DNA of 64,000 bases from Hathewaya limosa (GTDB lineage Bacteria > Bacillota > Clostridia > Clostridiales > Clostridiaceae). Below the pieces are notes generated by a model. The model had not been told where the DNA came from. It was given only the letters and a program-made list of their open reading frames with translations, and ran no database searches. The stretch covers positions 1-64,000 of the forward strand of contig NZ_JAUSWN010000007.1 of the NCBI RefSeq assembly GCF_030815255.1. The letters run 5' to 3'. Positions 44,189 to 53,878 of the stretch are shown here, in pieces. The position numbers were made by a program, and so were the translations under genes. Every line of letters begins with the position of its first letter. The stretch's first letter is position 1.

Positions 44189-44608
44189 TTAAGATTTATT
44201 TTTACTACACTGTGGACAAATTCCGTAAAAATACACTTGGTTTGATAGTATTTTATAGTCAGTATATTGTTTTGCATCGATATTTAAATGGTTAAACTCG
44301 ATATTATCGATATCATCTACTTTTCCGCAATTTAAGCATTGAATATGTGGATGTGATATAACATTGGCATCATATCTAAAGTTACCTTCACCTACATTTA
44401 ATTCCTGTACTAAATTAACCTCAACTAGTGTTTTTAATGCTTTATATACTGTAGCTAGGCTCATAGTTGGATAATCTTCATGTAAAGCTTTATATATAGT
44501 TTCTGCAGAAGGATGTTCTTTAGTAGATTTTAAATATTTGTACACAGCTATCCTTTGAGGAGTAAGTTTTAATTTTTTTTCCTTAAATACATTAGAAATA
44601 TTATTCAT
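44189..44608 (-). CDS. Fur-family metal/peroxide-responsive repressor (PerR-like)
   Basis: A 139-aa regulator with winged-helix domain (KLKLTPQRIAVYKYLKS, PTMSLATVYKALKTL) and a C-terminal dimer domain with metal ligands HPHIQCLNCGKVDD and the structural zinc pairs CLNC and CPQC. The start is taken at MNNISNV, five bases after GGATGGTG; a start three codons earlier is possible. AT-rich DNA upstream holds TTATAAT once but not a full Per or Fur box. PerR, Fur or Zur cannot be separated by eye, though the length and N-terminus resemble PerR. Confidence 0.88.
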   Translation of the reverse strand: MNNISNVFKEKKLKLTPQRIAVYKYLKSTKEHPSAETIYKALHEDYPTMSLATVYKALKTLVEVNLVQELNVGEGNFRYDANVISHPHIQCLNCGKVDDIDNIEFNHLNIDAKQYTDYKILSNQVYFYGICPQCSKNKS

Positions 44609-44990
44609 ATTCACCATCCTATACAGTAATAATTTTTATTACCTACTTATTTATATTTTATAATAAAAATTTTTCGGTGTCAAAAATGTTTGGTGGATGT
44701 ATATGAAAAAATATCCACTAAGTTTTTGAAATAATTTTTTTAAAACTATTTAATTTTACAATAAATTGAAGTAAAGTGCAATTAAAATGATGTATTATTA
44801 AAGAATACATATTTATGGAATTCTTAAATATATGTATCTATATAAATGCTATTATTAAAAATATCTTAAATTTGTTATATACTAATGAAAAATGCTATAG
44901 ATTTATGGTATAATTTTTCACGTTGAGAATTACAAGATAAATAGCAAAAGTCATGAAAAATAAAGAAAGGTTAAAGGCGAGGTGGCATAC
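44609..44990 (+). promoter_or_regulatory. Intergenic region with extended -10 promoter
   Basis: AT-rich region between divergent genes. TGGTATAAT (44906-44914) is an extended -10 for the phosphodiester glycosidase gene, with TGAAAA as a weak -35 at 17 bases. No riboswitch or RNA gene is recognisable. Confidence 0.5.
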
Positions 44991-46019
44991 TTGCAGATTA
45001 ATAAAGATAAAAAAGGAAAAAAGAAGGGTATAATTAAAAAAGCACTTATATTTGTATTTTTTCAAATAATGGCAATTTTAATTACGGGACCAACCTTAAT
45101 ATATTGTGGCCCATTTCAACATTTAAAAAGCATAGTAGCACAAAGTGCATATACATCTTCAAGTTTTGTGTTTCTTACAAAAATGTATATGTCAGATGCT
45201 AGTATAAATAAGATGATGGGAAATGATAATGATGCTAAAAATGCATTTATAAGTAATAGTAAAGGAAATTTAGTTAAAATAAAAAAGAGTAAAAGTAGTG
45301 ATGTAGATTTATTAGAAGTAAAGGGAAGAAAGTTCAAGGGACTTGCGATTGTAGTAGATGACCCTAAAAGACTTAAAACAGGATATACAGACAAATTAAA
45401 AAAAGAGGGTCAAAGTACTAGTGAAATAGCTAAAGAAAATGATGCCTTTGCTGCTATTAATGGTGGAGGATTTTTTACAAGTGATGATTCTAGTGAGGTT
45501 GCATGGACAGGAGCAGGAGGGACTCCTAAAGGGGTTATTATATCTAATGGAGAGTTAATTTTTGCTGATAGTCTAGATTATGATAAAAAAAATGACGTTG
45601 CAGCTTTTACAGATAAAGGAGAGTTATTAGTTGGTCTTTATAGTTATAATGAACTTAAAGATAAAAAAGTTAAAGAAGCAATCTGTTTTGGACCGGCTCT
45701 TTTAATTAATGGTAAGAAGACTGTTTTAGGTGATTATGGTGGCTGGGGAATAGCACCAAGAACTGCTGTAGGACAAAAAAGAGATGGTTCGGTGGTATTA
45801 TTAGTTTTAGAAGGAAGAAAATTAAATAGTGTAGGAGCTACATTAGAGGATGTTCAGGATATAATGTTAAAATTAGGAGTGGTTAATGCTACTAATTTAG
45901 ATGGAGGATATTCTACAACAATGTATTATGGTGGGCAAGTTATAAATAAACCTTACAATGTTTTAGGTGAAAGAGCCGTACCAACAATTCTTTATGTAGA
46001 AAAGAAGAAAAAAAAGTAA
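44991..46019 (+). CDS. Phosphodiester glycosidase (NAGPA/DUF2233 family) membrane protein
   Basis: A 342-aa protein with a basic N-terminus, one transmembrane helix (about 15-36) and an outside domain of the phosphodiester glycosidase family: AINGGGFFTSD, FGPALLINGK, IAPRTAVGQ, NLDGGYSTTMY, and VLGERAVPTIL close to the end. Relatives remove sugar-1-phosphate caps or act in exopolysaccharide processing. The TTG start lies eight bases after GCGAGG; a GTG three codons upstream overlaps that site. First of a likely operon with the genes at 46031 and 47139. Confidence 0.85.
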   Translation: MQINKDKKGKKKGIIKKALIFVFFQIMAILITGPTLIYCGPFQHLKSIVAQSAYTSSSFVFLTKMYMSDASINKMMGNDNDAKNAFISNSKGNLVKIKKSKSSDVDLLEVKGRKFKGLAIVVDDPKRLKTGYTDKLKKEGQSTSEIAKENDAFAAINGGGFFTSDDSSEVAWTGAGGTPKGVIISNGELIFADSLDYDKKNDVAAFTDKGELLVGLYSYNELKDKKVKEAICFGPALLINGKKTVLGDYGGWGIAPRTAVGQKRDGSVVLLVLEGRKLNSVGATLEDVQDIMLKLGVVNATNLDGGYSTTMYYGGQVINKPYNVLGERAVPTILYVEKKKKK

Positions 46020-46030
46020 GGTGATTAAAA

Positions 46031-47101
46031 ATGAAAATAGCAAAAAATATATTAATTTGGGTTGCCGTGGCTTTAATAATTCAGCTACCTATTTATTATT
46101 TGGCCGATAGATATATTATGATAAAAGAAAACATAAGAATTTATAAAAAAGATTTAAGTGTAGTTGAAGATAAAATGACTAGAAGCATAAATCTACCTAT
46201 AAAAGGAAAGTGGAAAAACGTTGACATATCCTATAATGGGAAATACATAAGTTATAAAGAAAATAATGTTTTAAATATACAAAATATGGATAATAATGAA
46301 AGAATACAAATACCATTTAAAGATGGGCAGCAACTTGCATATTATAGCTGGATACCTCAAAGAGATAGAATGCTAATAATAGAAAAAGAAGTAAAAGGAA
46401 AAGAGGCAGTATTTTCTATAAATTATTATGATGCTGTTAATAAAGAAAAAATAAGGGTAAAGGATATATCGCATGAAGAAAATCCAGCTTATATAAATGA
46501 TGTAGAGATTTCATTATTAACTGGTATAATATATGTTAATATTGTACATAAAGGGGATAGAAGTAGTCTTTATAGAATAGATATATCAGAAAATATTTTT
46601 GCAATTGATACAAAAGAATATTTTATAGATAAACTTTGTTTAGTAGCTAGTAAGGATAGACTGTTATATGAAGATAAATTGTATGATAAGATATTTTATT
46701 TAGATTTCCCATCTAATGAAGGAAAAGAGATTAAAATAAAAGGGGAAGATCAATTAGCACTGTTGGGTTGTGATGAAGAAGGAATAGTGTATATAGGAGG
46801 TCTTGAAAATGGTAAGGTTAAAAATATATATTATGGAAGAGGCGATGAAGAGTTAGATTCATTTAAAGTTATAAATTTAGACACCTTTGTTGAGGAGAAA
46901 AATGTATATGTAAATAATAAAGGTGGTATTTACTTAGTAGATAAATTAGAAAATACAATAATTTTTATCAATGGACGTATACAAACACTTACTCACTTAG
47001 ATGGAGAATTTATTGATTTTTATAATCAAGGATATATTTATAAAGATACTAAAACTAATACAATCAAAAATGAATTTTTAGGGCAATCTGGACACAATTA
47101 A
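46031..47101 (+). CDS. Membrane-anchored protein with possible beta-propeller, unknown function
   Basis: A 356-aa protein not recognised. N-terminal transmembrane helix (about 5-25), then an outside domain of repeated short strands (ISYNGKYISYKENNVLNIQN, YYSWIPQRDRMLIIEK, RSSLYRIDISEN), a pattern that recalls TolB-like propeller blades but lacks clear signatures. It starts 11 bases after the phosphodiester glycosidase stop, preceded by AAGGTG, so it is translationally close to it and probably acts with it outside the cell (inference). Confidence 0.7.
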   Translation: MKIAKNILIWVAVALIIQLPIYYLADRYIMIKENIRIYKKDLSVVEDKMTRSINLPIKGKWKNVDISYNGKYISYKENNVLNIQNMDNNERIQIPFKDGQQLAYYSWIPQRDRMLIIEKEVKGKEAVFSINYYDAVNKEKIRVKDISHEENPAYINDVEISLLTGIIYVNIVHKGDRSSLYRIDISENIFAIDTKEYFIDKLCLVASKDRLLYEDKLYDKIFYLDFPSNEGKEIKIKGEDQLALLGCDEEGIVYIGGLENGKVKNIYYGRGDEELDSFKVINLDTFVEEKNVYVNNKGGIYLVDKLENTIIFINGRIQTLTHLDGEFIDFYNQGYIYKDTKTNTIKNEFLGQSGHN

Positions 47102-47138
47102 ATATAGCTCCTAAAAATAAAAGAAGGAGGGGTAAGAT

Positions 47139-47792
47139 TTGACGGCTAAATTGCTTTCACTAATTATTAGTATACCAGGTATATTGATTGCTTTTTCAGT
47201 ACATGAATATGCACATGCTAAGATGGCTTATAAATTAGGAGATTCTACACCTAAGTTTCAAGGGAGATTAACCTTAAATCCAATTGCACATGTAGATATT
47301 ATTGGTTTTTTAATGATTTTAATTATGAATTTTGGATGGGCAAAACCAGTAGAGATTAATAAAAAAGCTTTTAAGAACCCTAGAAGAGATGATTTAAAAG
47401 TCTCTATAGCAGGACCTTTAGCAAACTTAATTACCGGTATTATAATAATGGCTATAATAGTTATATTAAATAAAATTTTTAACATAAATAATGCGACAAC
47501 ACCATATATATTATTTTTAAATATATTAGTTACTGCTGCAGAATTGAATATATTATTATTTTTCTTAAATCTTGTTCCTATACCAGGATTTGATGGATAT
47601 CATATATTAGGTGATTTATTTCCAAAACTAAGTAATGATTTATCAGCTAAATTTGAAGCTTATTGGATATTTATCTTTATTTTTCTTATGATACCAATAC
47701 CTTTTTTAGGAAACTCAGTGTTTTATTATATAGTACATTTACCGACAGTTAAATTTTTGAGTTTACTAAGTAAGTTCTTTGCTATGATTTAA
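47139..47792 (+). CDS. Site-2 protease family (M50) membrane metalloprotease
   Basis: A 217-aa multi-pass membrane protein with zinc motif HEYAH in VHEYAHAKMAYKLGD (first helix) and the second ligand motif NLVPIPGFDGYHIL. FGWAKPVEIN is typical of the small stand-alone family near RseP/SpoIVFB. The substrate is unknown. The TTG start follows AGGAGGGG. It is 37 bases after the preceding gene and ends at a strong terminator. Confidence 0.9.
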   Translation: MTAKLLSLIISIPGILIAFSVHEYAHAKMAYKLGDSTPKFQGRLTLNPIAHVDIIGFLMILIMNFGWAKPVEINKKAFKNPRRDDLKVSIAGPLANLITGIIIMAIIVILNKIFNINNATTPYILFLNILVTAAELNILLFFLNLVPIPGFDGYHILGDLFPKLSNDLSAKFEAYWIFIFIFLMIPIPFLGNSVFYYIVHLPTVKFLSLLSKFFAMI

Positions 47793-47815
47793 CTGGAATA
47801 TAAAGTATATTATGG

Positions 47816-47857
47816 ATAACTTGTAAAATATCTTTGATGTTTTGCAAGTTATTTTTT
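47816..47857 (+). terminator. Terminator after the site-2 protease gene
   Basis: ATAACTTGTAAAA (47816-47828) pairs with TTTTGCAAGTTAT (47840-47852, one wobble), followed by six Ts. Confidence 0.85.
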
Positions 47858-47952
47858 ATTTATTTTCAATGAACTTTTGTGTTTACAAAAGAGGCATACT
47901 AATGCATAATATAATAGTATTAAAAGAGGGAAACCAAGGAGGAATAAAAGTT

Positions 47953-48588
47953 ATGAGACTTAGAAAAAATTGGTCAGCTAGACCTCAAATGGAGGCTAGT
48001 CCGTTCTGTATATATAATCCATACGAATTAAAAGGAAAATGGCATGAGGTTTTTGGAAACAATAACGAAATTCATTTAGAATTAGGTTGTGGAAGAGGAA
48101 CTTTTATATGTGAGATGGCAAAAAGAAATCCAAATAAAAATTTTATTGCAGTTGATTTAAAAGATGAAGTTTTGATATATGTACTTAGAAAAATTGAACA
48201 AGAAGAATTAGAAAATGTAAGAATTATGCCATTAAATATAATGCTTATAAAAGACGTTTTTGAGGAAGAGGAGATAAGCAATATTTACTTGAATTTTTCA
48301 ACACCATGGCCAAAAGATAGACATAATAAAAGAAGATTAAGTTATCCTACTTTTCTTCAGATATATAAAAAGTTCCTAAAAAAAGATGGATCAATAAGAC
48401 TCAAAACAGATAATAGAATGTTTTTTGAGGATTCTATAGAATATTTTAAAAAGGAACAGTTTAAAATAATATTTGAAACTTTTGATTTACATAATAGTGA
48501 GTATAAAGATGAGAACATAGTAACAGAATATGAAGATAAATTTTCTAAAATGGGAATGAATATTATGTTTTTAATAGCTCAGTATTAA
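47953..48588 (+). CDS. trmB: tRNA (guanine46-N7)-methyltransferase
   Basis: Methylates G46 in the variable loop of tRNA with SAM. The 211-aa enzyme has SAM motif LELGCGRGTF, NFIAVDLKDEV, and the TrmB signature NFSTPWPKDRHNKRRL. The longest frame starts 37 codons earlier, but AAGGAGG lies ten bases before the ATG of MRLRKNW, which matches the family N-terminus. Single gene. Confidence 0.93.
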   Translation: MRLRKNWSARPQMEASPFCIYNPYELKGKWHEVFGNNNEIHLELGCGRGTFICEMAKRNPNKNFIAVDLKDEVLIYVLRKIEQEELENVRIMPLNIMLIKDVFEEEEISNIYLNFSTPWPKDRHNKRRLSYPTFLQIYKKFLKKDGSIRLKTDNRMFFEDSIEYFKKEQFKIIFETFDLHNSEYKDENIVTEYEDKFSKMGMNIMFLIAQY

Positions 48589-48679
48589 TATAAGAGACAA
48601 GTATAAATAAAAATAGTATAGACTAACAAAAGGTTATACTATAAAAAATTACTAGCAATTTATGGAGGCAAAAACTAAC

Positions 48680-49276
48680 ATGCAGACAAATTCTGAGATT
48701 AGAGGTTATGCAAGATATCGTCTTAAAGGGAATTGGGGAAATGCAATTTTAGTATTTATAATTTTTTCCGTTATTACCGGTGTTACAGCAATGATACCGT
48801 TTTTAGGTTGGGCAGCAGGCATTGTAATATTTGGACCTATGCTTTTTGGAATTAACGGTTTCTATTTAAGGCTTATAAAAGGAGAACCTATATCTATAGA
48901 AAATATTTTTTTCGGTTTTGAAAGATGTTTTGGAGGTTCATTAATAGCAAGTATTTTAATAGCTATTTATACATTTTTGTGGACATTGCTATTTGTAATT
49001 CCAGGAATAATAAAATCATTAAGTTATTCACAAGTTTATTTTATACTTAATGATAATCCTGATATGAGCGCCAATCAAGCTATAACTTTAAGTAGACAAA
49101 TGATGAATGGATATAAAGGCAAACTTTTAATGCTTCATTTAAGTTTTATTGGCTGGGCAATATTATGTACTTTGACTTTTGGAATAGGTTATTTATGGTT
49201 AACACCATATATTCACACTTCTTTAGCTAAATTTTACGAGGAGATAAAGAATAATAATCAAATAGAATCAGAATAG
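48680..49276 (+). CDS. DUF975-family multi-pass membrane protein
   Basis: A 198-aa membrane protein with the family pattern RLKGNWGNAILVFIIFSVIT, then four to five hydrophobic helices, VIPGIIKSLSYSQVYFILND and SANQAITLSRQMMNGYKGKL. The first ATG (48662) overlaps GGAGG, so the ATG 11 bases after that site is chosen. Function of the family is unknown. Ends at a bidirectional terminator. Confidence 0.85.
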   Translation: MQTNSEIRGYARYRLKGNWGNAILVFIIFSVITGVTAMIPFLGWAAGIVIFGPMLFGINGFYLRLIKGEPISIENIFFGFERCFGGSLIASILIAIYTFLWTLLFVIPGIIKSLSYSQVYFILNDNPDMSANQAITLSRQMMNGYKGKLLMLHLSFIGWAILCTLTFGIGYLWLTPYIHTSLAKFYEEIKNNNQIESE

Positions 49277-49305
49277 TAATATAAAATTATAATACTTTAA
49301 AAAGT

Positions 49306-49346
49306 AAAGAAACACTATTACATATCTTATATAATAGTGTTTCTTT
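49306..49346. terminator. Bidirectional terminator
   Basis: AAAGAAACACTATTA pairs with TAATAGTGTTTCTTT around a short loop; it sits between convergent genes ending at 49276 and 49352. Confidence 0.85.
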
Positions 49347-49351
49347 TATCT

Positions 49352-51154
49352 TTATTTTAAAACATCATCTAAACGTTCTTCTTTTTTTCTATCATTTAAT
49401 AAATTTCTCATTAATTTAGGATAATTTGTAATTATATTATCAACTTTCATGTCTATTAAAGAGTTTGCATCAGTTTCATCATCTACAGTCCAAACATGTA
49501 CTTGCCTTCCAAGATTATGTGCTCTTTTTACAAAGGCTTTAGTAACATTAGTTCTTTCTATACTATAAAAATCAACATCCATGGAAGAAAGATTTCCTAA
49601 TGCTACAAACATAATATACCCTATTTTTATATTAGGATTTAATTTTCTAACCTCTTTTAATACATCGTAATCTAAAGAAGTTACAACACATTGGTCAATA
49701 AAGTTTTCTTTTTCAATTAAGTTTACTACAGATGTAACTAAATTTTTCTCATGTCCATTTAACTTAATTTCTATATTTAACTTAATTTTATTTTTTGAAA
49801 GTTTAATAGCTTCTTCTAAAGTAGGAAATTTTTCACCTTTAAAAACAGGTGAAAAATTACTTCCAACATCATATGTCTTTATTTCTTTTAATGTTACATC
49901 ATATACATTTTTATCTATATTAGCTATTCGCTTAAAATTTGAATCATGGGTTAGCACTAGTTTTCCATCCTTGGTCTCTTGTACATCTATTTCAGCAAAA
50001 TCTGCATTAACATCGATGGCGGACTTTATGGCACTTAAGGTGTTTTCTGGGGCAACAGAAGAGTTGCCCCTATGAGCAGTTATTTGCGTATTGTTTTTTA
50101 AGTCTTGGGAATAAAACAATATGGAAACTATTAAGAATAAAAAACAAGTAAGAAACAATATAAGAATTCTAAATAAAGGTTTATTTTTTTTTATCTTTTG
50201 TAAGGTTAAATCTTTTTCAATTAGAAAACTTGGATGTAAATTATAATAATTACTATGATGTTTTGAAATATGAAAATATAATCGAGTAATTACTATAACG
50301 GTTAAAGGTGTAGTAAATAAAGAAAATATTATTAAAAATGAGCTTTGTAGAGTGCTATAAAGAGATAGAATATTAATAGATGATAAAGAGCTCGGACCTA
50401 TTTTAAAGATTAAAATAGGTATACTTATAGAAAATATAACCATCAATAACATACTAATAATAAATACAATAATATGAATAAAAATAATTATTGAAGAAAT
50501 ATATATATATTTGCCTTTTGAAATTTTTTTACTTGTTTTTATAGATTCAGTAAAAGATTTTCCTTCTATTATGGATATATGTAGGGCAAATAACCATCTT
50601 ATTAAAAAAAAGTAAGACGCAACAAATAAAATAATTAATAGTATACTACCTAAAGTACTTTCTTCCAAAGCATTTAATATATAATTAGGAATAGTCAAGG
50701 AGCTAATGAAGCTTGAATTAAGCCCTAAATTTAATAGAGGAACTAAAACTAATATATATAAAAGTATTTTTAAAGAACCTATACTAAATATTTTGGGTAA
50801 ATTTTGTATTGAACCTATGAAAGCCCTTTTTAAATTAGGTTTTATTCCAAAATATATGTCACGAGATATTATAATTAAGGTACCCAGTTCTAAAATAATA
50901 GATGCACTAGCAATAATAATTAATACCAATATACATAAGAAACCAGGAATACTTTTGGAAAAATTCAGTAGATCTCCATTAGTTATAAAACTTCTTCCAC
51001 TTAATGATAAAAAATAATTTATTAAAATGGACATAAGCGGTAGAACAAAAAAGGATGTTATAAGTTTAAACATACCTTCAAATTTCAAATTTATATAAAA
51101 ACTTCTTCTAAAATCGGAAAAAGAATTTTTTATAATTTTAAAAAACGAATTCAA
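49352..51154 (-). CDS. Glycerophosphodiester phosphodiesterase with large membrane domain
   Basis: A 600-aa protein. The first 345 residues form the multi-helix GPDPase_memb domain; the last 240 form a GDPD TIM barrel with catalytic His and acid pairs TAHRGNS, APENTLSA, EIDVQETKDG and LTHDSNF, then LNIEIKLN and HVWTVDDE. It would release alcohols from glycerophosphodiesters such as teichoic acid or lipid head-group fragments. The TTG start lies eight bases after CAGGTG. Single gene. Confidence 0.9.
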   Translation of the reverse strand: MNSFFKIIKNSFSDFRRSFYINLKFEGMFKLITSFFVLPLMSILINYFLSLSGRSFITNGDLLNFSKSIPGFLCILVLIIIASASIILELGTLIIISRDIYFGIKPNLKRAFIGSIQNLPKIFSIGSLKILLYILVLVPLLNLGLNSSFISSLTIPNYILNALEESTLGSILLIILFVASYFFLIRWLFALHISIIEGKSFTESIKTSKKISKGKYIYISSIIIFIHIIVFIISMLLMVIFSISIPILIFKIGPSSLSSINILSLYSTLQSSFLIIFSLFTTPLTVIVITRLYFHISKHHSNYYNLHPSFLIEKDLTLQKIKKNKPLFRILILFLTCFLFLIVSILFYSQDLKNNTQITAHRGNSSVAPENTLSAIKSAIDVNADFAEIDVQETKDGKLVLTHDSNFKRIANIDKNVYDVTLKEIKTYDVGSNFSPVFKGEKFPTLEEAIKLSKNKIKLNIEIKLNGHEKNLVTSVVNLIEKENFIDQCVVTSLDYDVLKEVRKLNPNIKIGYIMFVALGNLSSMDVDFYSIERTNVTKAFVKRAHNLGRQVHVWTVDDETDANSLIDMKVDNIITNYPKLMRNLLNDRKKEERLDDVLK

Positions 51155-51493
51155 TATATAGCACCTGCCTATCTTTTCAAATATAAATAATAATAATTAT
51201 ATATCTAAAATCTTAATTTATTGTTAAATTTTCATTTTATTTATCATAAAACTTAAAATTATTTAGTATAATTACTTATTATATTAATCCATTGGATAAA
51301 GTTAGTCTTAGAAAGTTGTCTTTATTTACAATATATGCATAGTAAATAAAAACAATGTATTAAGTTTTCATAAAAAAATAATCAAAATTTGTTATATGAA
51401 ATTAGTAGCAATTTTATAGGTTTATAAATATAATAGATATAATATACTTTGAAATTGAGAAATTACTATAGAGAAAAGGGGTTTAATAGCATT
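51155..51493. other. Intergenic region, nothing recognised
   Basis: 339 AT-rich bases between divergent genes. Beyond scattered TATAAT-like sequences (for example around 51430-51445) I see no structured RNA, operator or small gene. Confidence 0.4.
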
Positions 51494-51796
51494 ATGAATA
51501 TTTTTTGGATATTTATTGGAGCATTTATAGCAATATTAGGTTGCATAATTAATAGTTTTAAATGGGGAGTAGTTACGATATTAGATGAAAATGCCCAAAA
51601 AGGTAATAAGAGAAATGAAAAGGTATTCTCCAAATGGATAGGCGCTAATTTAATAATGACAGGTGGTATAGTAGTTATACTGTCACTTATAGGAATAGTG
51701 TTAAAAATTAATTCTACATTATTAGTAGTAGTTGCATTAATAATAAGTGTTTTGAAAATATTTACGGGATGGAGAAGTTTTCAACCTAAGAAATAA
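51494..51796 (+). CDS. Small membrane protein, DUF3784-like
   Basis: A 100-aa protein with an N-terminal helix (FWIFIGAFIAILGCII), a polar loop with NEKVFSKWIGAN and two more helices (IVVILSLIGIVL and LLVVVALIISVL). The topology and the loop recall DUF3784 proteins of unknown function. The ATG lies 12 bases after AAAGGGG; a TTG 15 codons upstream has no site. Confidence 0.65.
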   Translation: MNIFWIFIGAFIAILGCIINSFKWGVVTILDENAQKGNKRNEKVFSKWIGANLIMTGGIVVILSLIGIVLKINSTLLVVVALIISVLKIFTGWRSFQPKK

Positions 51797-51800
51797 GATA

Positions 51801-51850
51801 AAGAGACAAGTATTTAGAACTTTGAATATAGTTTTAAATACTTGTCTCTT
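51801..51850. terminator. Bidirectional terminator
   Basis: A 16-base perfect stem AAGAGACAAGTATTTA / TAAATACTTGTCTCTT between convergent genes. Confidence 0.85.
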
Positions 51851-51867
51851 ATGGATTTAAGTAAATT

Positions 51868-53166
51868 TTAACATTTTTTAGATGTCATAATATCTAAGAT
51901 TAGATTATCGGTTTCTTTCATACCTTCCGAACCAATTTTAGCAAGGTTTTTAATGGTTTCTTCAATATTGTCATTAATAATTCCATCTTGACAAGAAATT
52001 TCTATATTATCCATTGCAAGCAGTGCGGATTGCATAGCGGCACTAACCCCTGTAGAAACTTTAAGTGCACAGCCAGTCTTTGCACCATCACAAATCATTC
52101 CCACAATATTTCCAGCCATGTTTTTTATGGCGTATTTAATTTTTTTCAAATCGCCACCTAATAAATAAACTATACCTGCACTAGCACCGGAAGCAGATAC
52201 TACACATCCACAAAGTGCAGATAATCTTCCAAGATAGGATTTTATATGAATAGCGATTAAATTAGCCAAGGCAAGAGCACGAATTTGTGTTTCTTTAGAA
52301 ACTTTTAGTTTTTCACAAACAGCAACAACAGGTAACATAACGGTAAGACCCTGATTACCACTTCCAGAATTACTCATAACAGGCAACATACAACCAGCCA
52401 TTCTAGCATCAGAAGCACCTGCAGTTAAAGCCATGGCATAGTTTTGGATATCATCACCAATAAGACCGGATTTCATTTTAGAATAAATTGTTTTCCCGAC
52501 TTTTAATCCATAATCGTTAGTAATTCCTTCTACACCTATTTTTTTATTCATTTCAGCTCCATCTAAAAGAAAACTAATTTTGTTATGGTCTACATTCATA
52601 ACGAAGTCGTAAATTTCATCAATGTTAGTATGTTGAATTTCTTCGGTGCAACAACATTGCTGCTCTTTTTTTGAATCTTCTATTTCATTATTAACTATAA
52701 GTTTATTATTTAATTTTACTGATACTATATTTGAGTGATTATCTTTAATTATAGTTGTACATTTTCCATTAATACCATTACAAGTAACTTCTACATATAG
52801 TTTATTTGGTACTTTTTTAGGTAATACAGTTACTTTATTTTCTTTTAAAAGTTGTTTTGATTTATATATATCTTCTTTATTTATATTTTTTAAAACTTCT
52901 AAGCCAGCTTTAGAATTTCCACCTATACAACCTAAAGCGGCTGCAATATTAAGTCCGACCATACCTGTGCCAGGGATACCTACTCCCATACCATTTTTTA
53001 AAATATTATTACTTACATATACTTCTATATTATCGATTAATCCACCTAAGGTTTCACTAGATTTGCTAGCTGCAAGTGCAACAGCAATAGGTTCTGTACA
53101 ACCAAGAGCAGGAACTATTTCTTTAGTTAAAAGTTGTATAAAATAGTTTTCATTATGTGTTTTCAT
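51868..53166 (-). CDS. L-cysteine desulfidase-like protein (UPF0597/CdsB family)
   Basis: A 432-aa protein of the family labelled UPF0597, serine dehydratase alpha-like or cysteine desulfidase. Signatures: EIVPALGCTEPIAVALAAS, NGMGVGIPGTG, GSGNQGLTVMLPV, LSALCGCVVSASGASAGI and MICDGAKTGCALK; conserved cysteines fit an iron-sulfur cluster as in archaeal cysteine desulfidase. It would split cysteine into pyruvate, ammonia and sulfide (family inference). The start at MKTHNEN lies eight bases after AAAGGA; the longer frame adds 25 residues without a site. Confidence 0.85.
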   Translation of the reverse strand: MKTHNENYFIQLLTKEIVPALGCTEPIAVALAASKSSETLGGLIDNIEVYVSNNILKNGMGVGIPGTGMVGLNIAAALGCIGGNSKAGLEVLKNINKEDIYKSKQLLKENKVTVLPKKVPNKLYVEVTCNGINGKCTTIIKDNHSNIVSVKLNNKLIVNNEIEDSKKEQQCCCTEEIQHTNIDEIYDFVMNVDHNKISFLLDGAEMNKKIGVEGITNDYGLKVGKTIYSKMKSGLIGDDIQNYAMALTAGASDARMAGCMLPVMSNSGSGNQGLTVMLPVVAVCEKLKVSKETQIRALALANLIAIHIKSYLGRLSALCGCVVSASGASAGIVYLLGGDLKKIKYAIKNMAGNIVGMICDGAKTGCALKVSTGVSAAMQSALLAMDNIEISCQDGIINDNIEETIKNLAKIGSEGMKETDNLILDIMTSKKC

Positions 53167-53380
53167 AATACCCATCCTTTCAAATAAAAAATAACTTGTA
53201 ATGTTAAAAAATATACAATCTATAAAATCATTATAAGCCAAATTAAATAGTTATAAAAGTAAAAAAATAAAATTATAGTAATATATTTAAAAAAATATAG
53301 GATGAATACAGAAGTTTACATAAGTTGTTTGAAAAAAATAGAAAACAAATTGAAAATTCTAAAAACAACACATTTTAAAA

Positions 53381-53878
53381 TCAATGAAAGTAAAATACTT
53401 TTCCTACTATTGAATCAACAGGATATAAACCTTCCTCTCTACTATCATAAGAAGAATTTCTGTTATCTCCCATGAAAAATATTTTATCTTTAGGAATTTT
53501 CAAATTTAAGTTTTTATTGTTAATCATTGTTTCCTTTATATAAGGTTCACTTAAAAGTTTTCCATTTCTATAGACTTTGTTATCATTTATTTCTATAAAG
53601 TCTCCAGGTATTCCTATAAGTCTTTTTACAAGTAAGTTTCTTTTATCAGTTTTATCCGTTTTTAAAATGACAATATCTCCAGGTTTTGGTGAATCTATTT
53701 TAGTATAAAGTTTGTTAACAAATAAAATTCCTTTATGATGCAAGGTATTATCCATTGAATGACCATCTACTATAGAGATCATAAAAATTTTGCTTAGTAA
53801 AAATCCACAGAAACCTCCTATAAAAATGGGAATAAGTAAAGACTTATAAATCTTTTTCTTGTTTTGTATTTTTTTCAT
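53381..53878 (-). CDS. lepB: Signal peptidase I
   Basis: Membrane serine protease that removes signal peptides. The 165-aa protein has one N-terminal transmembrane helix (about 13-30), nucleophile Ser41 in VDGHSMDNTL, general base Lys85 in LLVKRLIGIPGD, and GDNRNSSYDSRE. Length fits the short Gram-positive SipS type. GGGGAG precedes the ATG. Single gene. Confidence 0.93.
   Translation of the reverse strand: MKKIQNKKKIYKSLLIPIFIGGFCGFLLSKIFMISIVDGHSMDNTLHHKGILFVNKLYTKIDSPKPGDIVILKTDKTDKRNLLVKRLIGIPGDFIEINDNKVYRNGKLLSEPYIKETMINNKNLNLKIPKDKIFFMGDNRNSSYDSREEGLYPVDSIVGKVFYFH

Noticed and set aside
44640..44690. Complete Per/Fur box upstream of the Fur-family gene
   Set aside because: Only one TTATAAT half matches; the second half does not fit in this very AT-rich DNA.
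47842..47952. 37-residue N-terminal extension of TrmB
   Set aside because: It overlaps the terminator of the previous gene, carries the AAGGAGG site for the internal ATG and does not resemble the family.
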